From SXOA01 sp051004015 (GTDB lineage Bacteria; Planctomycetota; Planctomycetia; Pirellulales; Pirellulaceae), in the NCBI GenBank assembly GCA_051004015.1, contig JBPCKT010000114.1, positions 62,001 to 126,000 of the forward strand: a stretch of DNA of 64,000 nt, written 5' to 3'. Shown piece by piece: positions 17,639 to 26,273 of this stretch. The position numbers were made by a program, and so were the translations under genes. The notes beneath the pieces are model-generated. The model did no database searches and was not told the origin of the DNA. It saw nothing but the letters and a program-made list of their open reading frames with translations. Position 1 is the stretch's first letter; each line of letters opens with the position of its first letter.

Positions 17639-18148
17639 ATGATTCTGCAGTTTTACGTTGACCGCCTTGAGCATACTTCCACCGTCATCAGCAGCCTGGT
17701 GGAAGGGGTGTCGCCGGAACAAGCGAGCTGGAAGCCGGCCGCGGATCGGTGGTCGATCCTGGAAGTGATAAACCACTTGCACGACGAGGAGTGCGATGAC
17801 TTCCGCGCTCGGCTGGACGGCACACTGCACCATCCCGGCGAGCCGTTGCCGCCGATTGATCCGCCGCGGTGGGCTATCGAGCGGAAGTACAACGAACGAG
17901 ATCTGACAGAGTCGCTCGGCGGCTTCTTGGACGAGCGGCAGAAATCGCTGCAATGGCTGCGCGGCCTCCAGGGTCCGAACTGAGAACACACGCATCAGCT
18001 TCCGCATGGGCCGATTCAGGCCGGCGACATCCTCGCCTCTTGGGCCGCGCACGATTTGCTGCACGTTCGCCAACTCGCCAAGCTGCACTGGGAGTATCTG
18101 AACCAGGAATCGGCCCCATTCACGACCGAATACGCCGGCTCCTGGTGA
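17639..18148 (+). pseudogene. DinB-family protein interrupted by an in-frame TGA
   Basis: From ATG 17639 (GAGGGTGA upstream) the frame encodes a DinB-like four-helix protein: MILQFYVDRLEHTSTVIS, WKPAADRWSILEVINHLHDE and ERKYNERDLTESLGGFLDER. It meets TGA at 17981-17983 (codon 115) and continues in frame with EHTHQLPHGPIQAGDILASW and AAHDLLHVRQLAKLHWEYL to a TGA at 18146. The metal-ligand histidines of DinB (NHL, HDLLH) are all present across the break. Relatives usually have a tryptophan at the stop position (P-x-W-E), so TGG to TGA is the simplest explanation. No SECIS-like hairpin follows. It is convergent with the PilZ gene. Confidence 0.75.
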
Positions 18149-18151
18149 CAC

Positions 18152-18508
18152 TTAGTCATCCAGCTCACGGAGAATGCGGCAGGCGATGAGGAAGGGGCGG
18201 TTCTTGAGGTCGTTGCGTTTGGATGTCCGGACCACTTCCACGACGAGAAAATTGAATGGCGCGGGGCCCACGGCGACGATGAGCTGCTTTGTCGCTGGCT
18301 TCGCTTCGGCCAGGAACGAAATGCCCGACTTGGAGACGTCCTTGAACATCGCCCAGGAAAACTCATCCTGCCGCGGCAGGCGGCTGCCGTCATACGGCGC
18401 GACCAGCTGAAGACAGCGGTAAACATGGCGGCGGCTCTTCCGCTGCTCGATCATCGTTTGTCCCAGCTCGCGTTGGGCGGCTTTTTCGGCCAGAGTCTGA
18501 ACGCTCAT
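18152..18508 (-). CDS. PilZ domain protein
   Basis: A 118-residue protein. It has the PilZ c-di-GMP-binding motifs: an Arg-rich block EQRKSRRHVYR (RxxxR) near residue 22, then FKDVSKSGISFLAEA (DxSxxG) near residue 55. The rest forms the expected beta-barrel (QLIVAVGPAPFNFLVVEVVR). The protein has no other domain, so it probably acts as a small c-di-GMP receptor or adaptor. It converges on the DinB gene with three bases between the stops and stands alone on its strand. Confidence 0.85.
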   Translation of the reverse strand: MSVQTLAEKAAQRELGQTMIEQRKSRRHVYRCLQLVAPYDGSRLPRQDEFSWAMFKDVSKSGISFLAEAKPATKQLIVAVGPAPFNFLVVEVVRTSKRNDLKNRPFLIACRILRELDD

Positions 18509-18710
18509 CTTCGACGTCTCACCCTTAGGGTCCTGGTGCTTGTGCCAAGAAATCCTAGGTCAAGAAACTCCGTCCTGGATGGAGTTGGCCGGACTTTTTG
18601 ACATGCGCGGAAAAACCAGAATATCCGGCACCAACTCGTGGATATATCGCAGTTTGAGGCGCGCCGGTATGGTAGATGGAAACACGAGTCTGCTTGAGAA
18701 AGGGACGAAC

Positions 18711-19481
18711 ATGAACGACAAACAGGCGGCCCCAGCGGAGAAGCGGCGTTATCCCGGCCGGTTGTACCTTTGGCTGGGGATACTCGCAGCGGTGGCGGGG
18801 CCGGTGATCTACACCCTCCAGATTCAGTACAAGTCCTTGTTTGCACCCTGGTACGTTCCGATCCTGGCGACGCTGGGGGTGCTCTTGATTGCCTGGTCCT
18901 TGGCTCAATGCCGCACCTTCTGGCGATGGGGCGCGGCGGGGATGGCGACGCTGTTGGCGGGTCTGATCTGGCTGATGATGCTCGTCGGCTTTGCCATGCC
19001 CACCTACAACGGCCCGGCGACCGTGGGGCAAGTCTTTCCGAGTTTCGAGACAAATCTGGCCGGCGGCGGATCCTTCCAGCAAGCAGACTTGCGCGGGGAC
19101 AAGGACACCATCCTGCTGTTCTTCCGCGGGCGGTGGTGACCGGTCTGCATGATTGAGCTCGGTGAGCTCGAAAAAAATCATGTGGAGTTCGAAAAAAGGA
19201 ATGTGCGGGTCGTGGTCGCGTCCCGCGAAGTCCCGGAAGTTGCCCGGTCAACCCAGGAGAGATTTCCGCACTTGGTCGTTGTCGCCGACTCCGATGGCAA
19301 GTTAATCAAAGCAGCCGGAGTGTTGCACGCGGGGGCCGGACAGAAGCAAGAAGATATCGCCGCCCCGACCACGTTTTTCATCGACAAACAGGGAACCGTC
19401 CGCTCCCTGTTCCGCCCGAAGCAAGTCATCACGCGGCTCTCGGCGAAGGAGGTGCTGAGAGCGGTGGATGAAAAAATGTAG
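18711..19481 (+). CDS. membrane-anchored AhpC/TSA-type selenoprotein (UxxC)
   Basis: Reading TGA 19137-19139 as selenocysteine gives a 256-residue protein. ATG 18711 follows GAAAGGGACGAAC. Three membrane segments come first (YLWLGILAAVAGPVIYTLQI, WYVPILATLGVLLIAWSL, MATLLAGLIWLMMLVGFAM), then an AhpC/TSA domain beginning VGQVFPSFETN. The redox site reads LLFFRGRW-U-PVCMIELGEL; peroxiredoxin-like relatives have FYRGxWCPxC here, so U143 takes the place of the first catalytic cysteine and C146 is the second. Beyond it come VVVASREVPEVARSTQERFP, LVVVADSDGKLIKAAGV and APTTFFIDKQGTVRSLFRP, a complete fold. A GGT-loop hairpin follows the TGA at the expected distance. Probably reduces peroxides or disulfides at the membrane's outer face. 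Confidence 0.85.
19153..19171 (+). promoter_or_regulatory. SECIS-like hairpin after TGA 19137
   Basis: GAGCTC (19155-19160) pairs with GAGCTC (19164-19169) around a GGT loop, extended by a T-G and a T-A pair. The stem starts 13 bases after the TGA. Bacterial SECIS stem-loops sit about 11 bases after the UGA and need a G/GU in the apical loop, as in the fdhF element of E. coli. Position, size and loop all fit. Confidence 0.7.
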
Positions 19482-19496
19482 CCCTGTAAGGTTCTC

Positions 19497-19519
19497 GTTC
19501 CCACGCTCCGCGTGGGAAC
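19497..19519. repeat. palindromic intergenic repeat, copy 1
   Basis: A 23-base palindrome, GTTCCCACGC-TCC-GCGTGGGAAC, followed by a related half (GACGCTCCGCGTC, 19530-19542). It lies between the converging ends of the selenoprotein and the WD40-cytochrome gene and may act as a bidirectional terminator. Related copies occur at 22803-22908 and 26164-26265. Confidence 0.7.
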
Positions 19520-19543
19520 GCACGCTCTTCGACGCTCCGCGTC

Positions 19544-22500
19544 CTACTTCGCCGCCGTCATCGGGTCCTGCTTCGGGGCCTCGAACGTGCTGACCGGCTG
19601 GGCGTTTTCGTTCCAAACTCGGAGAACGCTGTCGGCGCCGCCGGCAATGATGGTCTTGCCGTCGTTGGAAGCGCCGGAGGCGTACATATAGTCAGCGCCG
19701 CCGGGGAAGTCCCGCACGTTACCGCCGTTGGCTGCGTTGACGAAGCGGACGATCTTGTCGCCGCTGCAGACGATGATGATGTCCTGATCGCCGACGAAAT
19801 GGACGGCGGTCACTTCCTTGGTGTAGCCCGCGATGGTGCGAGCCTGGTCGCCCGTGCGGGCGTCCCAGACCTTGATGGCCGCGTCCGCCCCGCTGGAAGC
19901 GAGCAGCCGGCCGTCGGCCCGCCAGGAAACACCGAGGACGTGGTGCGTGTGTCCTTCGAACGAGCGGATGAACTTGGCGTCCGCCGCGTTCCAGACCTTC
20001 ACGAACCGATCCGCCGCGCAGCTCGCCAGGGTCAGGCCGTCGGGCGAGAAATCCAGTCCAAAAACGGTATCGCTGTGCGGCTCTTTGAAGCCGAGCAGCA
20101 GTTGGCCATTCTCCACGTTCCAGATTTTGATCTCGCCGCTGCGGGAGGGTTCGCCGCCGCCGCTGGCCAGCCGTTTGCCGTCGGGGCTGAAGTCGAGGGC
20201 GGTGACGCGGTCGACCAGCATCTCGGACGAGTCCGGCGTGCCGATGGTCCGCTCCAGCTTCCATTCCGTGGCGAAATCCCAGACCACGCCGGTGTTGTTC
20301 GCGGCGAGGCTGATGGCGTTTCCCTCTTTGGTGAAGGCAACGAGCGAAAGGGCCGCATTCTGGCCGGTATAAATGTCGACCGGAGCGCCTGTCTCGGCAT
20401 CCCAAGAGTGGAGAAGCTGGTCGTCACCCACGGTCGCCAGCGTCTGGCCATTCGGCGAGAAAGAGATACTCTTGAGCGGCTTCTCGCTGTCAACGACAGT
20501 CTTGGTGACCACTACCAATTCGGCGTCGCGCTGCACGACCTGGGCTTCAAATGTCTTCACGATCACATCAAAGCCGGGAATGGCTTCCGTCGCTTTCTTG
20601 ACGGACTCCGCGGCCCGCTCGACGCTCCGCATGGCGGCCTTGAGCGCCCGGTCGGCAGCCATCTTTTCCTCGACGGCCTTCATGGCGACAGGAGTAACTT
20701 GTTTGACTTTTTGGTCCGCCGTGTTGAAGGCGGTGAGCGCATCCGCAGCCGCCTTGTCGCCGGTTTGCTTGTTGGTATCGGCGGTCTTCTTGGCAGTGTC
20801 GGCATCGACAGCGGCCTTCTCTTTGACCACCTTCACTTCATCCGCGGCCTTCTTCTTGGCCTCCGCATCCACCGAAGCCTTTTCCGCGGCAGCGGCAGCG
20901 TCCTTGAGTCCCTGATTGTTCACGTCCTTCGCCAGAGCTTCCTTCGCCTGGTTCAAAGCCGTCAGCGCCGTCGTCGCAACGGTAGCTGCGTCGGTAGCGG
21001 CCTTGACCGCTTCGTCCTTGGCCTTGTTGGCGGCAACGAGGGCTTCATTCGCCGTGACGGCGGCGGCGTCAGTGACCTTCTTGGCTTCGTCGGCCTTGGT
21101 CTTGTTGACCGTGGCTTCGGCCAGGGCCTTGTCCGCCGCGTCCTTGTCGATAACGGGCTGCTTGGCGGCTTCATCCTTCTTTTTGAACTCGGCGTCGGCG
21201 GCCGTCTGGGCCTCCGTGGACTTCTTCTGATTCTCTTCCTCGGCCGTCTTCCGCTTGCCGGCCTCGGTCTGGTCCGCTTTGGCGAGCTCGACTTGCTTTT
21301 TCGCCAGGTTCACCGCCCGGGTCGCTTCGCCTACGCGAATGCCGGTGCGGTAGTCACCCTTCATATCGACAACCAGTTGCTGATTCTCGGCATTCCAGAG
21401 CTTGGCGATGTTGTTGGCCCCGACCGAGGCAATCCGCTTGCCATCAGCGCGAATGGCGATGGCATCCACCGGCGCGCCGTGGTTCATCTGCTTGACGACG
21501 TTGCCGCCAGCGATGTCAATCACGCGAACCACGCCGTCCTTGCAGCCGGTCAGAATCTGCGCTCCACCCGGAAGCGAGACAAGGCTCGTAATCGGCTGGC
21601 CGTGGCCGGCGATTTCCTTGACCGGCTTGGGGGGCTCCGTAACCGCGGCAGTGGGAAGCGCCCACAGCCGGAGGTTATTATCCGCGCCACCGGTGGCTAC
21701 TTGAGCATCCGCCAAAACGAGCGCGACGGCGTTGACCGGTGCGGGCGTTTCCACCGAGGCAATCTGCATTCCATCGGCCATATTCCACACGCGGAAAGTC
21801 TTGTCCTGCGAGCCGCTGACCACTTTGCTCGCGTCCGCCGTGAAAGTGACGCCGGTGACCGGGCCGGTGTGGCCGGCCAGCGTCTTGGCAATTTGCCCCG
21901 TGGCCAGATCATAGACTTTGATCTTGCCCGTCTCTTCGCCGATCGCGGCAAACTTGCCGTCCGCCGATACAGCGATTGACCGCGGCGGACCCTCGAGCGC
22001 CGCCAGGTCCAGCTTCTTCACGTTCTTCGGCTTGCGCCAGAGCTTGACCGTGCGGAAGCCGCCGGAGGCGAGCAGCTCGCCATCGGGGCTGAAGGCCAGC
22101 GACTGGATCAGGTCCAGGTCCGCCACGCCCGGCTGCTTGTAAATGCCTTGCGCCAGGAGAGCTGGGTCGGTCAGCCGGCCGAGGTCGCGTTTGCTGGGAA
22201 TGTGATAGAGGAAAATCTGATTAGCCCGCCCGGCGGCGGCGTACTGGCCATCCGGCGAAATAGCGACCGCAAAGATTGGGTTCACGCCCGGCGGCAACGG
22301 CTGCCAGGTGATAGGGCCGCCACCACCCTTCACTTCTCCCTTGGCACCCTGGTCAATCCAAAGCTTGATGAGGCCGAGCTCGTCGGGCGTGAGGGCTTTG
22401 GCCTTCACGTCGTTGTCCGGCGGCGGCATGAAGGGCTCTTTCTGCCGGGAGGCCATCTTCAGAAGCAAGCTCTCCGCGCTCTTGCCGGCGACGACGGAGG

Positions 22501-22756
22501 GCCCTTCGCTGCCTCCTTTGAGGATGCTCATGGGAGTCTCGAGAACCAGATCGCTCTCCGCCTCGGTGGCGCTATGGCAGGCCAGACAGTTGCGGCGGAA
22601 GATTGGCAGGATTTCCTTTTCATAATCGACCGGACCCTCGTGCTTCACTTCCGTGATGGCGATGGGCTCCGCCGACGCCTGGCGAGCGGCAAAGGTCAGC
22701 AGCAGCGCGGCGGCCAGTAGGAGCGAGCGGAGAATTGTGCTTCGTGCGATCGACAT
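19544..22756 (-). CDS. exported PSCyt1-WD40 protein with a long coiled-coil insertion
   Basis: A 1070-residue protein. The ATG at 22756 has AGGATAAC upstream and gives a signal peptide (SLLLAAALLLTFAARQASA). A planctomycete cytochrome domain follows with one haem motif CLACH in RRNCLACHSATEAESDLVLE and the distal MPPP. WD40 repeats then form a first propeller half (FSPDGELLASGGFRTVKLW, GHTGPVTGVTFTADASKVVS). Residues about 470-740 are an Ala/Lys/Glu-rich coiled coil (NQGLKDAAAAAEKASVDAEA). WD40 repeats resume after it (FSPDGKRLASGGG, GHTHHVLGVSWRADGRLLAS). A propeller split by a coiled coil is unusual and points to an extracytoplasmic scaffold. It is last in the minus-strand series shared with the PPC and DUF1549 proteins. 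Confidence 0.93.
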   Translation of the reverse strand: MSIARSTILRSLLLAAALLLTFAARQASAEPIAITEVKHEGPVDYEKEILPIFRRNCLACHSATEAESDLVLETPMSILKGGSEGPSVVAGKSAESLLLKMASRQKEPFMPPPDNDVKAKALTPDELGLIKLWIDQGAKGEVKGGGGPITWQPLPPGVNPIFAVAISPDGQYAAAGRANQIFLYHIPSKRDLGRLTDPALLAQGIYKQPGVADLDLIQSLAFSPDGELLASGGFRTVKLWRKPKNVKKLDLAALEGPPRSIAVSADGKFAAIGEETGKIKVYDLATGQIAKTLAGHTGPVTGVTFTADASKVVSGSQDKTFRVWNMADGMQIASVETPAPVNAVALVLADAQVATGGADNNLRLWALPTAAVTEPPKPVKEIAGHGQPITSLVSLPGGAQILTGCKDGVVRVIDIAGGNVVKQMNHGAPVDAIAIRADGKRIASVGANNIAKLWNAENQQLVVDMKGDYRTGIRVGEATRAVNLAKKQVELAKADQTEAGKRKTAEEENQKKSTEAQTAADAEFKKKDEAAKQPVIDKDAADKALAEATVNKTKADEAKKVTDAAAVTANEALVAANKAKDEAVKAATDAATVATTALTALNQAKEALAKDVNNQGLKDAAAAAEKASVDAEAKKKAADEVKVVKEKAAVDADTAKKTADTNKQTGDKAAADALTAFNTADQKVKQVTPVAMKAVEEKMAADRALKAAMRSVERAAESVKKATEAIPGFDVIVKTFEAQVVQRDAELVVVTKTVVDSEKPLKSISFSPNGQTLATVGDDQLLHSWDAETGAPVDIYTGQNAALSLVAFTKEGNAISLAANNTGVVWDFATEWKLERTIGTPDSSEMLVDRVTALDFSPDGKRLASGGGEPSRSGEIKIWNVENGQLLLGFKEPHSDTVFGLDFSPDGLTLASCAADRFVKVWNAADAKFIRSFEGHTHHVLGVSWRADGRLLASSGADAAIKVWDARTGDQARTIAGYTKEVTAVHFVGDQDIIIVCSGDKIVRFVNAANGGNVRDFPGGADYMYASGASNDGKTIIAGGADSVLRVWNENAQPVSTFEAPKQDPMTAAK

Positions 22757-22802
22757 AGAGTTATCCTCGGGCTGCGAGTGTATCTGCTGAGCAATTCCAC
22801 TG

Positions 22803-22908
22803 GTTCCCAAGCTCTGCTTGGGAACCCACGTCTTCGAAGCTCTGCTTCGCGCCGGTGACGCGGGAAGCGGAGCTTCCATACTTCCGTTCCCAAGCGGAGC
22901 TTGGGAAC
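22803..22908. repeat. palindromic intergenic repeat, copy 2 (composite)
   Basis: Three hairpins in a row: GTTCCCAAGC-TCT-GCTTGGGAAC at 22803-22825, GGAAGCGGAGCTTCC at 22863-22877, and GTTCCCAAGC-GGA-GCTTGGGAAC at 22886-22908. The unit fills the gap between two genes of the same operon. It resembles REP-type elements and matches copy 3 closely in order and sequence. Confidence 0.75.
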
Positions 22909-22924
22909 GAGTTGTCGGCGAATT

Positions 22925-25900
22925 CTACTTCTTTACTTCTTCTACTTTGACCACCACATTCGTCACGGCCTGCACGTCCACGTTGTTGAACTTCCCCTTG
23001 GCCCGGACCACCACGTTGTGGTCCCCCGGCGTGGCGTTGGCGGCAGCGACAATTTCCAGCTTCCCTTCCGCCTGGCCATTCGGAATGCTCACCTTGGCCG
23101 CCGTGAGACCCTGAACGCCCTGCGGCGGTTCGAAGGAAATCTCGACGGCATCGGCGAAGGCATAAAGCCGGTTGATGTTGGTGGTCAACGTTTGCTTCTC
23201 TCCCTGCTTCACAGCTCCACCGACCGCGGCCGCGTTGAAAGTAATGGGGGTTGAGACGATGCGGAGCTTGATAGGCGTCGAAATGAGCGAGAAGTTCACG
23301 TCCTTGGGCTGATTGGCCTGTTTGATCGCATTCACCCGCGCATCAAACTGCGGCTTGAACTGATTGGCCGCGGTGACCTTGTCGGTCGCTGCCTTGAGGG
23401 CCGCTTCCGAAGCCACGCGAGCGTCTTCCTTGGTCTTGGCGAGCGCCAGGGCATCCGCAAGGAGCTTCTCCGCTTTCACTTGCTCTTCGGCTGCGGCCTT
23501 GGCCTGGGCAGCCGCTTCGTCGGAAGCCTTTTGGGCCGCCGCCTGAGCATCCTTGAGTCCCTGGTTGGCGGCGTCCTTGGCAGCCGCTTCGACGGCTTTG
23601 GCCAGATTGTCCGCTGCGACCTTGGCTGCGTCGGCCTTTTGCTTGGCGACGCCAGCCGCGGTGGTCTTGGCCTGCTCCGCCGTTGTGGCGGCAGCCTTGG
23701 TGTCCGTGGCTTCTTTCGTGGCCAGGTCCTTGGCGGTCGTCGCGGTTTTCACCACCTCGCCGAAGGCCTTGATCGTCTCGTCAAGCACCTTCTGCTCGGC
23801 TTCGAGTCCGGCTTGAGCTTCGGGATTGCGAATGTGCTTCTGCTTGGTGTCCGCCCGCATATAGAAGGTGTACACGCCGGGCTTGGTATTTCCCTGATTG
23901 ATGGCGAGCTCGAATTTGCCCGCGGCCGTGTTGGGGTCGAGATTGATTTCCTTGGGCTTGATCTGATCGGGCAAGCCAGTCGCAACGAGCTTGAGCGGCT
24001 CTTTCCAATCGCCGCGGCGAGTGGCTGTCACCGGAATTTCAATATTGCCGCCGATGGACGTCTCCCAAATCTTATCCTCGCCAATCTGCACAAAGGCGGG
24101 CTGCAAGTCCTTGTCGACGACCGCGAGTTGGAATGATCGCGTGAGCTGGAACTCGGGGTTTTGCGTCTGTCGGTTCGCCGTGCCCCATACAATCTGGGCA
24201 TAGCGAGCTTCGCGGACCACTTCCTTGCCGGCAATCTGGGCCTTGCCGACAATCTTGATCGGTCCCGCAGCGGCAACGGCTGCTTCGGCGGCGCTGAAGA
24301 CCAGCACGGCGGTGTTGACATCTCCGCCGACGATCGCGCCGGGGCAAGTGACGCCGGCGGGAAGTCCTTCCACCGTAATGGTGATGTCCCCCGTGAATTC
24401 ATCGCGGCGATCAATCAGCACACCGACCGCCGTCGTTCCTCCCTTGCGGACGACGCTCGGCAGCAGCGGCGTATTCTGGTTCTGCTGCGGATTCCCCGGC
24501 ACGATGGCCTGGGCCAACATGCGGAAGTCCGGCTCGGCCGCGTGAATCATCAGCCGATAGACAAACGACGGATTCTTCCGCCCGCTGCCGACCTGATCCT
24601 TGAGGAACAGACGGTACGTGCCATCCTCGGGAACCGCGAACTTGAAGGATGGATCGTCCGTGCTGGTGTCGAAATCGGTGCCGATCTTGGCCTGCCGCTC
24701 TTGCGTGTCATCAACCTGGGTGATGTCGCTGACAACCTCTTCGCCCTTTTCGTTCTTGGTCACCCGGTACAAGGCGAAGAACGGGTCACTCTCCAGGCCC
24801 AACTGGTGCGAGGCAACCTCGATGAACCAATTCTCTCCCTTCTTGGCGTCAAACTGCACCCAGTCCCCGTCCCGCTGGGGATTGAACTGGCCGACATATT
24901 CGCAAGGAAGCGTGATCTTCTGCGCCTGGGCCGGCTGATCGTTCGGCTCCGTTTCGACGATGACGGGGCCGCGAGCGAAGTAGACGGTGACCGGATTGGC
25001 CGGGCCCGCGGGAGTAAGAAGACGGAACTCAATACCGTCCTGCCAGACGCTGCGCACCGGCGTGGTGGAATTCGACGCCAGAGTCGTCTTGGCCACGTCA
25101 TCGGCTGGCAGGGGAATATTGACGACGAGCTTCTGCAGAGCCGCCCCGCCGATGGTCAGGCCATCCGCCGGCTGTCCACCGGGCAAGTTGCGGCCATAGA
25201 TCGTGAACGGATTATTGGACCCCGCCGGAGCGGACGGCGGAAAGACAAAATCAACGTAGGCCGACGGCGTGACGCTGAGACGATAGAAATAGTCCGGCCC
25301 GCCACCGTAGACATTGTCAAGCACCTTGAGGACATAAAAGCCCTCCGCGGGCGCTGTGAAGTCGAGCACAGGATCGCTGCCGACGGTATCCTTGGCCCGA
25401 ACCAGCTCCTTGCCGGCCGGGTTCATGAGCACCATCGTCGCGTTGAGGCGCGACTGGATCCGCTGGGCCGAGCAGTCGATGATCACCCGCTCCCCCGCCT
25501 TCAGCGGCACTTTGAGATGGTCGTACGTATTCGCATCCACTCGCCCGCTGAACACGCTGCCGACCGGCACATCCACTGCCTTGTCCGGCGCGGCGTTGAC
25601 GCCGGCGTCGATCAGCTCATTCAAGGCGCTGACGGTGAAGACACGCGCGTTGGACTGCCCGAAGCGGCCGACGGTGCGGACCTCGTAGGCTCCCGGCGGC
25701 ACGTCCGCGGCAATCGTCACGGTGAATGCGCCGGCCACGGGCTTGGCTACCTTCTCGAGCTCCGTCGGCATCGTCATTTTGCCCACGGCGGTAATGCCCG
25801 GATGGCTGAAAATGAGCTTGCTGGCGTCGTCCTGGTCCAGCCCCGCGATGGTCATTTCCACAGCGGTCCCCGGCTTGCCGCCTGGCGGGAATATGGAAGT

Positions 25901-25999
25901 GAGCTGGGTCGCCGGAAGTTGGGCAAGGCTTATGGAAGTAACGCAAAGACTCAGTGCAAGCGCGGCAAAAACACCGCGCAGGGCGAAGAAATCCTTCAT
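22925..25999 (-). CDS. exported PPC (pre-peptidase C-terminal) domain protein with coiled coil
   Basis: A 1024-residue protein with a signal peptide (GVFAALALSLCVTSISLAQ). Several beta-sandwich PPC-type domains are visible, with typical strings such as GRVDANTYDHLKVPLKAGER, VLDFTAPAEGFYVLKVLDN, YGGGPDYFYRLSVTP and PDGTYRLFLKDQVGSGRKNP-like text (here EDGTYRLFLKDQVGSG). Residues about 720-885 form an Ala/Lys-rich coiled coil containing NQGLKDAQAAAQKASDEAAA, which closely resembles the coiled coil of the next gene. The C-terminal part returns to beta structure (VNFSLISTPIKLRIVSTPIT). It is probably an extracellular or periplasmic structural partner of the cytochrome proteins beside it; no enzyme motif is seen. 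Confidence 0.9.
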   Translation of the reverse strand: MKDFFALRGVFAALALSLCVTSISLAQLPATQLTSIFPPGGKPGTAVEMTIAGLDQDDASKLIFSHPGITAVGKMTMPTELEKVAKPVAGAFTVTIAADVPPGAYEVRTVGRFGQSNARVFTVSALNELIDAGVNAAPDKAVDVPVGSVFSGRVDANTYDHLKVPLKAGERVIIDCSAQRIQSRLNATMVLMNPAGKELVRAKDTVGSDPVLDFTAPAEGFYVLKVLDNVYGGGPDYFYRLSVTPSAYVDFVFPPSAPAGSNNPFTIYGRNLPGGQPADGLTIGGAALQKLVVNIPLPADDVAKTTLASNSTTPVRSVWQDGIEFRLLTPAGPANPVTVYFARGPVIVETEPNDQPAQAQKITLPCEYVGQFNPQRDGDWVQFDAKKGENWFIEVASHQLGLESDPFFALYRVTKNEKGEEVVSDITQVDDTQERQAKIGTDFDTSTDDPSFKFAVPEDGTYRLFLKDQVGSGRKNPSFVYRLMIHAAEPDFRMLAQAIVPGNPQQNQNTPLLPSVVRKGGTTAVGVLIDRRDEFTGDITITVEGLPAGVTCPGAIVGGDVNTAVLVFSAAEAAVAAAGPIKIVGKAQIAGKEVVREARYAQIVWGTANRQTQNPEFQLTRSFQLAVVDKDLQPAFVQIGEDKIWETSIGGNIEIPVTATRRGDWKEPLKLVATGLPDQIKPKEINLDPNTAAGKFELAINQGNTKPGVYTFYMRADTKQKHIRNPEAQAGLEAEQKVLDETIKAFGEVVKTATTAKDLATKEATDTKAAATTAEQAKTTAAGVAKQKADAAKVAADNLAKAVEAAAKDAANQGLKDAQAAAQKASDEAAAQAKAAAEEQVKAEKLLADALALAKTKEDARVASEAALKAATDKVTAANQFKPQFDARVNAIKQANQPKDVNFSLISTPIKLRIVSTPITFNAAAVGGAVKQGEKQTLTTNINRLYAFADAVEISFEPPQGVQGLTAAKVSIPNGQAEGKLEIVAAANATPGDHNVVVRAKGKFNNVDVQAVTNVVVKVEEVKK

Positions 26000-26163
26000 G
26001 GAAACGCCTCCAAGGGGGTCTTGTGGGGGAGGTTGAGGCTGGGAAGGTGGCGCTGCCTGTTGTCAGGCAGCGGCCGGCGAAGTTGAGGTGGGAACTAAAG
26101 GCGGGGCAATACTCTCAGTTTGCTTCGCTCGGGCGAGGGAAGCAAGCTGTTTGCGAACTACTC

Positions 26164-26265
26164 GTTCCCAAGCTCTGCTGGGGAACGCACGTCTTGGAAG
26201 CTCTGCTTCGCCGCTACGGGAAGCGGAGCTTCCGCCCTTGGGTTCCCAAGCAGAGCTTGGGAACC
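26164..26265. repeat. palindromic intergenic repeat, copy 3 (composite)
   Basis: The same three-hairpin order as copy 2: GTTCCCAAGC-TCT-GCTGGGGAAC (one mismatch) at 26164-26186, GGGAAGCGGAGCTTCC near 26218-26233, and GGTTCCCAAGC-AGA-GCTTGGGAACC at 26241-26265. It lies just downstream of the DUF1549/1553 gene, again between operon members. Confidence 0.75.
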
Positions 26266-26273
26266 AGGGACGT

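Noticed and set aside
17981..18020. Selenocysteine at the DinB TGA
   Set aside because: The position is Trp in relatives as I recall, and the nearest hairpin (GGCC-GATTCA-GGCC) is only 4 bp and 22-24 bases away.
18540..18710. A start for the selenoprotein at 18540
   Set aside because: The 57 extra residues are not protein-like, while 18711 has a ribosome binding site and leads straight into the membrane segments.
19149..19481. A separate gene starting at ATG 19149
   Set aside because: It would lack the first beta-strand and the first active-site residue of the AhpC/TSA fold; the joined frame is complete.
19799..21979. 726-residue plus-strand frame opposite the WD40-cytochrome gene
   Set aside because: It mirrors the WD40 and coiled-coil codons of the real gene and has no recognisable domain.
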